DNA of 8,679 nt from Candidatus Accumulibacter vicinus. Lineage in GTDB: Bacteria > Pseudomonadota > Gammaproteobacteria > Burkholderiales > Rhodocyclaceae. The stretch is from positions 7,289-15,967 of the forward strand of contig DIME01000029.1 in the NCBI GenBank assembly GCA_002425405.1, read 5' to 3'. Positions 1-8,112 of the stretch are shown piece by piece (position 1 is the stretch's first letter; every line of letters starts with the position of its first letter). The position numbers and the translations under genes are program-made. The notes under the pieces are model-generated. The model did not search any database. It worked only from the letters and a program-made list of their open reading frames with translations, and had not been told where the DNA came from.

Positions 1-33
1 TGACTTTCATGATCTGGGGTGTATGGAAAAGTC

Positions 34-738
34 ATGACCGTTAGAAGTGTTCTGGTCGTTGCCGCTCACCCGGATGACGAAGTGTTGGGTTGCGGGGGGA
101 CCATGGCCAGGCACCTTGCCCAGGGCGATCATGTCCATGTGCTGATCCTGGCGGAAGGGGTCACCAGTCGTTCGGAGCAGCGTGACCGAACCGCCGCCGG
201 AGAACAGTTGTCGGTTCTCTCCGCAGCCGCCAGGGAGGCGCACGATCGGCTCGGATCGACCTCTCTGGCAATGCTCGATTTTCCCGATAACCGAATGGAT
301 GGCGAGCATCTGCTCGAGGTGGTCAAGGCCGTCGAGTCCCATGTGAAGATGACCGGGCCTGACATCATTTATACCCATTTCCCTGGCGATCTGAACATCG
401 ATCACCGGGTTGTCAGCGAAGCCGTGCAGACGGCCTGCCGTCCGCAACCGGGAAACCAACTGCGTCAGGTCCTGTTTTTCGAGGTGCCGTCGAGTACCGA
501 GTGGCGCATGTCAGGGAACAGCGGTTTTGTCCCGAACTATTTCTGCGATATTTCTTCTACGCTTGATCGCAAACTGGCCGCGCTCGGCAGTTATGCCCTG
601 GAGATGAAGGATTGGCCACATGCGCGCTCAGTCAAGGCTTGTGAGCATCTGGCGAGATGGCGCGGGGCAAGTATCGGCGTGGCGGCAGCCGAAGCTTTTG
701 TGGTGGGCCGGATGCTTGATACCCTGTTCATGACATGA
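34..738 (+). CDS. PIG-L/LmbE-family zinc-dependent deacetylase
   Basis: This 234-residue protein belongs to the PIG-L/LmbE superfamily, cytoplasmic metal-dependent enzymes that remove N-acetyl groups from GlcNAc-type substrates. The hallmark AHPDDE motif is at residues 11-16, followed by the glycine-rich VLGCGGT. By family analogy H12 and D15 bind zinc and D14 is the catalytic base. The second metal-site motif, THFPGDLNIDHR, spans residues 114-125, with H124 the likely third ligand. The C-terminal region, with RS near the WPHA segment and then LARWRGASIGVAAAEAF, is typical of LmbE proteins found near polysaccharide genes. Length is normal for the family. An in-frame GTG at 19 would add five residues. 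I prefer the ATG at 34 because GGAAAAG sits just upstream and the motif then starts at the usual distance. An in-frame TGA at 10-12 rules out a longer start. The substrate cannot be told from sequence; a sugar intermediate of a surface glycan is an inference. Confidence 0.9.
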   Translation: MTVRSVLVVAAHPDDEVLGCGGTMARHLAQGDHVHVLILAEGVTSRSEQRDRTAAGEQLSVLSAAAREAHDRLGSTSLAMLDFPDNRMDGEHLLEVVKAVESHVKMTGPDIIYTHFPGDLNIDHRVVSEAVQTACRPQPGNQLRQVLFFEVPSSTEWRMSGNSGFVPNYFCDISSTLDRKLAALGSYALEMKDWPHARSVKACEHLARWRGASIGVAAAEAFVVGRMLDTLFMT

Positions 739-770
739 AATCGATCGCTCGGCGCGCAATGTCATGTCAT
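730..770. repeat. Inverted repeat overlapping the deacetylase stop codon
   Basis: ATGACATGA at 730-738 is perfectly repeated in inverted form as TCATGTCAT at 762-770, a 9-bp stem around a 23-base loop. The left arm also lies inside a 13-base palindrome (TTCATG-A-CATGAA, 727-739) that contains the stop codon. No T-run follows on either strand, so this is at best a weak terminator or a processing or regulatory hairpin. The structure is seen directly; the role is unknown. Confidence 0.4.
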
Positions 771-847
771 TCCTCGACCGTTCGCCTCCCGCGCTCGTTG
801 TCACCGGATTGATAGACCATGCCGGACGGCCCTGGATGCCTGCCGCG

Positions 848-919
848 TCCCCTCGACAGGAATCGGACCTGTATCCCACGCTTAGGAGGCGTGTGCACTA
901 TCCATTATGCTACGAGGAG
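848..919 (-). tRNA. tRNA-Arg (anticodon CCT)
   Basis: Read on the minus strand, the 72 bases fold as a full cloverleaf. The acceptor stem is CTCCTCG/CGAGGGG, with one T-G wobble at the second pair. Next come TA, the D stem GCAT/GTGC with an 8-base loop holding GG, and the anticodon stem CACGC/GCGTG around the loop CTCCTAA. A 4-base variable region follows, then the T stem ACAGG/CCTGT around TCCGATT, and discriminator A. The anticodon CCT (plus-strand 884-886) reads AGG arginine codons. The three bases after the discriminator are CGC, so CCA is not encoded and must be added by the CCA-adding enzyme. The gene is divergent from uup, and no partial duplicate of its 3' end or integrase gene is seen nearby. 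Confidence 0.95.
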
Positions 920-929
920 TCGGGCGCGT

Positions 930-959
930 ATTGTAGCCGCTGACCCTGGATTACGCCAA
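930..959 (-). promoter_or_regulatory. Sigma-70 promoter of tRNA-Arg
   Basis: On the minus strand, a -35 TTGGCG (plus 954-959) is followed after 18 bases by a -10 TACAAT (plus 930-935), matching consensus at 4 and 5 of 6 positions. The -10 ends 10 bases before the mature tRNA, so transcription would start a few bases upstream of it. The GC-rich stretch after the -10 resembles the discriminator of stringently controlled stable-RNA promoters; that regulatory reading is inference. Confidence 0.6.
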
Positions 960-1009
960 CTCGCCGCCGCATTTGCGCAGGCCATCCCTCAGGAAGGGGA
1001 ACCGCACGC

Positions 1010-2926
<1,917 letters not shown>

Positions 2927-3022
2927 AAAACCCTGGCGGCGTAGCGCTTGTCGGCGTCCGGGTGCGCTTCACGGCCGATGCCGATGGCCGCCAAAACCGC
3001 CGAAAGGAGCGAGCAGCAGATC

Positions 3023-3346
3023 TCAGACTTTGATATTGATCGGGGCTTCGCCCGGTGCGCGCCGCCGGCCCCGGTTCGAGCGGGTGTCGAGCAGGACCGG
3101 CTGGTTCTTTGAACGACGGTCGCCATGTCTGCGCTCTACCGGTTCGGGCCTGCTTGCTTCCTCCGGGCTGATGGCGGTTGGGGGCGGCGGGGGTTTCCCC
3201 TTTTTTCTCGACGGCGGGGGCTGGCCTTGCGGCGAGGCCGCCAGCTCGTCGGTGAGTCTGGCTGCAGGCTCCACCGGTCCGGACGCCCTGTCGACTTCCT
3301 TGATCAGAGTTCCGACCGGCGGCAATAATTCAGATGGAATTCTCAT
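3023..3346 (-). CDS. Small proline- and arginine-rich protein of unknown function
   Basis: I do not recognise a named family for this 107-residue protein. Coding is supported by a very good ribosome binding site: CAGGAG (plus 3354-3359) lies 7 bases before the ATG. The N-terminus (MRIPSELLPPVGTLIKEVDR) looks like a short helix. Residues 39-61 are low-complexity, with QPPPSRKKGK and then five prolines (52-56). The C-terminal third is strongly basic: ERRHGDRRS (71-79), PVLLDTRS (83-90), RGRRR (92-96), ending in INIKV. There is no signal peptide, membrane segment or cysteine. Most of the chain is probably disordered, with two short ordered ends, which suggests an RNA-, DNA- or protein-binding accessory factor; that is inference only. 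It is transcribed away from the efflux operon and towards uup. Base composition resembles that of its neighbours, so recent transfer is not indicated. Confidence 0.7.
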   Translation of the reverse strand: MRIPSELLPPVGTLIKEVDRASGPVEPAARLTDELAASPQGQPPPSRKKGKPPPPPTAISPEEASRPEPVERRHGDRRSKNQPVLLDTRSNRGRRRAPGEAPINIKV

Positions 3347-3353
3347 GGTCCCA

Positions 3354-3359
3354 CTCCTG
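3354..3359 (-). promoter_or_regulatory. Ribosome binding site of the 107-residue orphan gene
   Basis: The minus-strand sequence CAGGAG lies 7 bases before the ATG at 3344-3346. It is the main evidence that this short reading frame is translated. Confidence 0.7.
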
Positions 3360-3374
3360 TAATCCGGGCAGGCA

Positions 3375-3403
3375 GTTATACAATTGTTTCTACGGCCATT
3401 AAG
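3375..3403 (-). promoter_or_regulatory. Possible promoter of the orphan gene
   Basis: On the minus strand a -10 TATAAC (plus 3375-3380, 5 of 6 matches) is preceded after 17 bases by a weak -35, CTTAAT (plus 3398-3403, 3 of 6). The -10 lies 28 bases before the start codon, a sensible distance. An 8-base palindrome, ACAATTGT (3380-3387), abuts the -10 and could be an operator half or chance. Confidence 0.3.
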
Positions 3404-3411
3404 GATTTTAC

Positions 3412-3440
3412 TTGATCACTACCTCGGTCAGAGTTATAGC
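3412..3440 (+). promoter_or_regulatory. Possible promoter of the efflux operon
   Basis: TTGATC (3412-3417) and TATAGC (3435-3440) each match the sigma-70 consensus at 4 of 6 positions and are separated by exactly 17 bases. Transcription from here would give a leader of about 140 bases before the adaptor ATG at 3587. The leader would include the hairpin at 3518-3537. It is the best-spaced plus-strand pair I found in this region. Confidence 0.4.
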
Positions 3441-3517
3441 GCTGCAGGCAGCTTGTTGGTCTGGTTTTGTCGCGGCGCACCCATGGTCGCTGATCCACTC
3501 GCTGCACTCTGACCCCT

Positions 3518-3537
3518 GCCGATCGTTCTCGATCGGC
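3518..3537. promoter_or_regulatory. Perfect 8-bp hairpin or operator in the efflux leader
   Basis: GCCGATCG (3518-3525) and CGATCGGC (3530-3537) are exact inverted copies around TTCT. The repeat sits 49 bases before the adaptor ATG and downstream of the candidate promoter. It could be an RNA hairpin in the leader or a dimeric repressor site. No T-run follows, so it is not an intrinsic terminator. The symmetry is seen directly; the role is inference. Confidence 0.45.
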
Positions 3538-3586
3538 GACCTCGAACCCACTTGAATTGCCCGCTGCGGCGGGGATGCGGATTGAT

Positions 3587-4783
3587 ATGACGAGCTGGAA
3601 AAAGCGTTCCTGGGTCCTGGTCCTGGCCATCACCGGTCTGGTCGGGCTCGGTTACTACGCGTATACGAGTTTTCGGGCGCCGTCTGGTTCGCCGATGGCG
3701 CCGCCGTCGGGAGCGGCTGCCGGCCGCTCGGGCACCGCTACGCCTGCCGGTCCGCCGGGAGGCGGGCCGCCGCCGCGCGTCGAAACGGCGCGCGTACAGG
3801 CCGCCGAACTGGCCCTCGATGCCACCGCCGTCGGTTCGCTGCGCTCGAACGAGTCGGTCGTTGTGCGTCCCGAGACGCCCGGTCGGGTCGCCGCGATTCA
3901 CTTCAGGGACGGGGTCGCGGTCAGCAAGGGCTCGCTGCTGCTGGCACTCGACGCGGCAACGCAGGCGGCCGAACTCGACCAGGCGAAGGCCAATCTGGGA
4001 CTGGCACAGACCAACCACCGGCGCACCCAGGATTTGTTCGCGAAAAAGTTCATCAGCCAGCAGGCGCTTGACCATGCCGAGGCCACGCTGAAGGTTCAGG
4101 AAGCCGCCTTGGCCCTGGCGCAGGCGCGCTTCGACAAGATGCGCCTGCGCGCGCCGTTCTCCGGCATCGTCGGCATTCGCAACATCAGTGTTGGTGACTA
4201 TGTCAAGGAAGGGCAGGAACTGGTCAATATCGAGGATATCCGTACGCTGAAGATCGATTTTCGCCTGCCCGAGTCTTACCTGAGCCAACTCAAACCCGGA
4301 CAACAGCTCGAAGTGTCGAGCGACGCCCTGCCGGGCCAGAGGTTTACCGCGGTACTTGATGCGATCAATCCGCTGGTCGAGGCCGGCGGCCGTGCGATTT
4401 CGCTGCGTGCGCACCTGCCGAACGGTGAAGCACGCCTGCGTCCCGGCATGTTCGTGCGTGTCCGCCTGATTTTCGAGCAACGCAACAATGTGCTGCTGAT
4501 CCCGGAACAAGCGCTGGTTGCGGACAGCAAGGCGCCTTACGTTTACCGTGTCGTCGGTGGTCGGGCGCAACGTGTGCCGGTCAGGACCGGCCTGCGGCGC
4601 GACGGCCAGGTCGAAGTCGTCGAGGGCTTGCGCGCCGGCGACGAAGTGGTCAGCGCCGGGCAGATGAAGCTGCGCGATGGTGCCGCGGTGCGTGCCGTCG
4701 GCGAAGGCCAGGCCGAACCGCCGCCGGCAGCCGCGACCGTGCAGGGGGGCACGCCAGCGGCTGCACCGGGGGCGGGCCAATGA
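3587..4783 (+). CDS. RND efflux periplasmic adaptor (membrane fusion protein)
   Basis: This 398-residue protein is an HlyD/AcrA-type adaptor that joins an inner-membrane RND pump to an outer-membrane channel. A basic N-terminus (KKR) and one hydrophobic segment (about residues 8-26) anchor it in the inner membrane; there is no lipobox cysteine. A long Pro/Gly/Ala linker (about 30-62) follows. Next come the first lipoyl half, an Ala/Gln-rich coiled-coil hairpin (about 120-185) and the second lipoyl half, starting LRAPFSGIVG at 187 and including VGDYVKEGQ. A beta-barrel and a membrane-proximal domain (about 215-375) complete the core, and the tail is Pro/Ala-rich. In-frame starts also exist at TTG 3557 and ATG 3575. 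I chose ATG 3587 because it puts the lysines directly before the membrane helix, but no start has a strong ribosome binding site. The stop overlaps the pump start by 4 bp (ATGA), indicating translational coupling. The substrate is unknown. Confidence 0.93.
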   Translation: MTSWKKRSWVLVLAITGLVGLGYYAYTSFRAPSGSPMAPPSGAAAGRSGTATPAGPPGGGPPPRVETARVQAAELALDATAVGSLRSNESVVVRPETPGRVAAIHFRDGVAVSKGSLLLALDAATQAAELDQAKANLGLAQTNHRRTQDLFAKKFISQQALDHAEATLKVQEAALALAQARFDKMRLRAPFSGIVGIRNISVGDYVKEGQELVNIEDIRTLKIDFRLPESYLSQLKPGQQLEVSSDALPGQRFTAVLDAINPLVEAGGRAISLRAHLPNGEARLRPGMFVRVRLIFEQRNNVLLIPEQALVADSKAPYVYRVVGGRAQRVPVRTGLRRDGQVEVVEGLRAGDEVVSAGQMKLRDGAAVRAVGEGQAEPPPAAATVQGGTPAAAPGAGQ

Positions 4784-7700
4784 AGATTTCCGACCTGTGC
4801 ATTCGCCGCCCGGTCTTCGCGACGGTACTCTCGCTATCGATCCTGCTCGTCGGTCTGGTCTCCTACACCCGCCTGCCGGTGCGTGAATACCCGAAGATCG
4901 ACGAACCCGTGGTGACCGTCGATACCACCTATCGTGGCGCTTCGGCCGAGATCGTCGAGTCGCAGATCAGCAAGCCGCTCGAGGATTCGCTGGCCGGCAT
5001 CGAGGGGGTCGACGTCATCACCTCGATTTCGCGCCAGGAGAACAGCCAGATTTCGGTGCGCTTCAAGCTTGAGCGCCATCCGGATTCGGCGGCGTCGGAT
5101 GTCCGCGACCGCGTTTCGCGCGTACGCAACAAGCTGCCGGCCGACATCGACGAGCCGGTCATCGCCAAGGTCGAAGCCGACGCCAATCCGATCATCTGGA
5201 TCGCCTTCTCGTCGGACCAGCACTCGGCACTCGAAGTCACCGATGTCGCCAATCGGATCGTCAAACCGCGCCTGCAGACGCTGCCCGGCGCTGCCGACGT
5301 GCGCGTCTTCGGCGAGCGCAAGTTCGCCATGCGCATCTGGCTTGATCGCGACCGGCTGGCGGCCTTCAACCTGATGCCACAGGATGTCGAGGATGCCTTG
5401 CGCCGGCAGAACGTCGAGGTGCCGGCCGGTCGCATCGAAAGCCGGAGTCGCGAGTTCTCGGTGGTCGCGCGCACCGATCTTGGCGAAGCGGCGCAGTTTG
5501 CCGGGATCATCGTCAAGCAGGCGAGCGACGCCAGGGGCAGCTATCCGGTGCGCATCGCCGACCTCGGTCGCGTCGAGATCGGTGCCGCTTCCGAGCGCAG
5601 CAGCGTGCGTTTCAAGGGTCGGCCGGCGGTCGCGCTGGGAGTCATCAAGCAGGCCACCGCCAACCCGCTCGAACTGTCACGGGCGCTGCGCGGCGAACTG
5701 CCCAAAGTGATCGGCGAGCTGCCGCCGGGAATGACCGCGAACATCGCCTACGATTCGTCGGTGTTCATTGACCGCTCGATCGACGCGGTCTTCAAGACCA
5801 TCGGTGAAGCGATGCTGCTGGTGCTGCTGATCATTTTCATCTTTCTGCGCAATTTCCGGGCGACGCTGATTCCGCTGGTGACGATTCCGGTCTCGCTGAT
5901 CGGCGCTTTTGCGCTGATGCTGGCGCTCGGCTTCACGATCAATACCCTGACCCTATTGGCGCTGGTGCTGGCGATCGGTCTGGTCGTCGATGACGCGATC
6001 GTCGTCCTGGAAAACATCTATCGCCACATCGAGGCGGGCATGCCACGGCGCAAGGCAGCCTTTCAGGGAGCGCAGGAGATCGGTTTCGCGGTCGTCGCGA
6101 TGACCATCACCCTGGCTGCAGTGTATGCGCCGGTCGCCTTCATGACCGGGCGGACCGGCAAGCTGTTCGTCGAATTCGCGCTGACGCTGGCCGGCGCCGT
6201 TCTGGTTTCCGGTTTCGTCGCATTGACGCTGTCACCGATGATGTGCTCGCTGCTGCTCAGACACGAGGCTCGGCACGGCAAGGCCTACGTCGCCGTCGAA
6301 AACCTCCTGGACGCGCTGACGCGGGCCTACCGTCGTGTGCTGACCGCGGCACTGGCGCAGCGCTGGCTGGTGATGCTGGCGTTCGCGCTGGTCGCGGGGG
6401 CGAACGTCTTCCTGCTCGGCGCGCTCAAGTCCGAACTGGCGCCGATCGAGGACCGTGGCATCATCATCGGCGTCTTTCTCGGGCCGGAAGGCGCGACGCT
6501 CGACTACACCGACCAATACGCCCGGCAGATCGAGGACCTCTACGCGCATACCGCCGATGTCGAGCGCTACTTCGTCGTTGCCGGCAACCCGACTGTCAGC
6601 CAGGGCATCTCCTTTGTCGGTCTCACCGATTGGCAGGAGCGCAAGCGCAACTCGGCGGCCGTGGTCAAGGAACTGTTCCCGAAGTTTTCGGGAATTCCCG
6701 GCGTGCTGGCTTTTCCGGTTTTGCCGCCGTCGCTCGGTCAGAGCCCGCGTGAGCGGCCGATCAATTTCGTCATCGTCACCTCGGCATCGTACGTCGAGCT
6801 CGACAAGATCACTGCCAGGCTCCTCGACGAGGTGGCGAAAAACCCGGGTCTGACCAACGTCGATACCGATCTCAAGCTGAACAAGCCCGAACTGTCGGTG
6901 ATCGTCAATCGCGACAAGTCGATGGATACCGGGGTGCAGATCGAAACCGTCGGGCGGACGCTCGAGACCATGCTCGGTGGTCGCCAGGTCACCCGTTTCA
7001 AGCGTGAGGGCGAGCAATACGACGTGATCGTTCAGGTCGCCAACGCCGATCGTTCGACGCCTTCCGACATCCGCGACCTCTTCGTTCGCGCCAGGGATGG
7101 CAGCATGATCCCGCTGGCCAACCTGCTCAGCGTCGACGAAACGGTCAGCCCGCGCGAACTCAACCATTTCGGGCAGCGCCGTGCGGTCACCCTGACCGCC
7201 AACCTGACCCCAGGCTACGCCATGGGCGAAGCGCTGCAGTTTCTTGAAAGCACCGCCGGGCGCGTCCTGCCGCCCGGTTACGCCATCGACTACGCCGGCC
7301 AGTCACGCGAGTTCAAGCTCTCGTCGTCGTCGCTGGCGCTGACCTTCATGCTCGCGCTGGCGTTCATCTACCTGGTGCTCGCCGCCCAGTTCGAGAGTTT
7401 CCGCGACCCGTTCATCATCATGCTGACGGTGCCGCTGTCGATGACCGGCGCACTGCTGGCGCTGCTCCTGAGCGGCGGGACGCTCAATGTGTACAGCCAG
7501 ATCGGACTGGTCACGCTGGTGGGCCTGATCACCAAGCACGGCATTCTGATCGTCGAGTTCGCCAATCAGTTGCAGGCGCAGGGGCGCGGGGTCCGGCAGG
7601 CGGTGATCGAGGCTTCCGAACTGCGCCTGCGACCGATCCTGATGACCACTGGCGCGATGGTGCTGGGCGCAATTCCGCTGGCGCTCGGCAGCGGTGCCGG

Positions 7701-7854
7701 CGCCGAGAGCCGCCAGCAGATCGGCTGGGTCATCGTCGGCGGGCTGCTGCTCGGCACCTTCCTGACGCTGTTCGTCGTGCCGACGGTGTATACGCTGCTG
7801 GCCAGACGCCAGGCCGGGGTCGCGATGAGCAGGGCGGCCGGTGAGATGGACTGA
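4780..7854 (+). CDS. RND multidrug efflux permease, HAE1-type
   Basis: This 1024-residue inner-membrane proton antiporter has the full length and layout of AcrB/Mex-type pumps. TM1 is near residues 10-30, followed by a first large periplasmic domain. TM2-6 lie at about 335-465, TM7 near 525-545, then a second periplasmic domain, and TM8-12 at about 850-1010. The proton-relay residues are present: D404-D405 in TM4 (LVVDDAIVVLENIYRH) and K919 in TM10 (GLITKHGILIVEFANQ). This argues for an intact proton-driven pump rather than a decayed copy. The DD plus K pattern fits the HAE1 (drug and organic compound) group rather than heavy-metal CusA-type pumps. The gene is coupled to the adaptor by an ATGA overlap. 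No outer-membrane factor gene follows, so a TolC/OprM-like channel from elsewhere is presumably used. I cannot assign a Mex/Acr name or a substrate from sequence alone. Confidence 0.96.
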   Translation: MKISDLCIRRPVFATVLSLSILLVGLVSYTRLPVREYPKIDEPVVTVDTTYRGASAEIVESQISKPLEDSLAGIEGVDVITSISRQENSQISVRFKLERHPDSAASDVRDRVSRVRNKLPADIDEPVIAKVEADANPIIWIAFSSDQHSALEVTDVANRIVKPRLQTLPGAADVRVFGERKFAMRIWLDRDRLAAFNLMPQDVEDALRRQNVEVPAGRIESRSREFSVVARTDLGEAAQFAGIIVKQASDARGSYPVRIADLGRVEIGAASERSSVRFKGRPAVALGVIKQATANPLELSRALRGELPKVIGELPPGMTANIAYDSSVFIDRSIDAVFKTIGEAMLLVLLIIFIFLRNFRATLIPLVTIPVSLIGAFALMLALGFTINTLTLLALVLAIGLVVDDAIVVLENIYRHIEAGMPRRKAAFQGAQEIGFAVVAMTITLAAVYAPVAFMTGRTGKLFVEFALTLAGAVLVSGFVALTLSPMMCSLLLRHEARHGKAYVAVENLLDALTRAYRRVLTAALAQRWLVMLAFALVAGANVFLLGALKSELAPIEDRGIIIGVFLGPEGATLDYTDQYARQIEDLYAHTADVERYFVVAGNPTVSQGISFVGLTDWQERKRNSAAVVKELFPKFSGIPGVLAFPVLPPSLGQSPRERPINFVIVTSASYVELDKITARLLDEVAKNPGLTNVDTDLKLNKPELSVIVNRDKSMDTGVQIETVGRTLETMLGGRQVTRFKREGEQYDVIVQVANADRSTPSDIRDLFVRARDGSMIPLANLLSVDETVSPRELNHFGQRRAVTLTANLTPGYAMGEALQFLESTAGRVLPPGYAIDYAGQSREFKLSSSSLALTFMLALAFIYLVLAAQFESFRDPFIIMLTVPLSMTGALLALLLSGGTLNVYSQIGLVTLVGLITKHGILIVEFANQLQAQGRGVRQAVIEASELRLRPILMTTGAMVLGAIPLALGSGAGAESRQQIGWVIVGGLLLGTFLTLFVVPTVYTLLARRQAGVAMSRAAGEMD

Positions 7855-8040
7855 ATGGCAGCTTTCCGGCATTCCCCTGCTAAGCGGACCTGGAGAATTG
7901 GCCGATGCGAGCGAGGGATCACCTTTTTGCAGTATTGCCCAGCCGCAACCGAGACTTGGCCCTGCGCTTTGTGACGTGGGGATACCAGCTTGCCGTGCGC
8001 GCGCATCAAGGGCGCGGTAGGTCGGTCCACGACCTGGAAG

Positions 8041-8066
8041 AAAAAAGGCCCCACATCAGCGGGGCC
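8041..8066 (-). terminator. Rho-independent terminator of the PEP-CTERM gene
   Basis: On the minus strand, GGCCCC (plus 8061-8066), an 8-base loop and GGGGCC (plus 8047-8052) form an all-GC stem. The stem can extend through a G-U and two A-U pairs. It is followed directly by six Ts (plus 8041-8046). It lies about 47 bases beyond the stop codon of the PEP-CTERM gene. On the plus strand no T-run follows, so it should not terminate the efflux transcript efficiently. Confidence 0.85.
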
Positions 8067-8112
8067 CTTGTCGCTCGCGGTCTACCAAAGCGGGATCGCC
8101 GCAACTGGCCGG

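Noticed and set aside
2970..2995. Short inverted repeat CGGCC/GGCCG downstream of uup as a terminator
   Set aside because: The stem is only 5 bp and there is no T-run on the plus strand; GC-rich DNA gives such stems by chance.
3434..4780. A 448-residue minus-strand open frame opposite the efflux adaptor
   Set aside because: It is an antisense shadow of a well-supported adaptor gene. The translation is arginine-rich with no domain pattern.
6232..7167. A 311-residue minus-strand open frame opposite the RND pump
   Set aside because: It is a shadow of the pump gene, with composition typical of antisense GC-rich DNA and no motif.
8019..8035. Hairpin AGGTCG/CGACCT after the efflux operon as its terminator
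   Set aside because: The stem is only 6 bp and is followed by A-rich, not T-rich, sequence on the plus strand, so it does not qualify as an intrinsic terminator.
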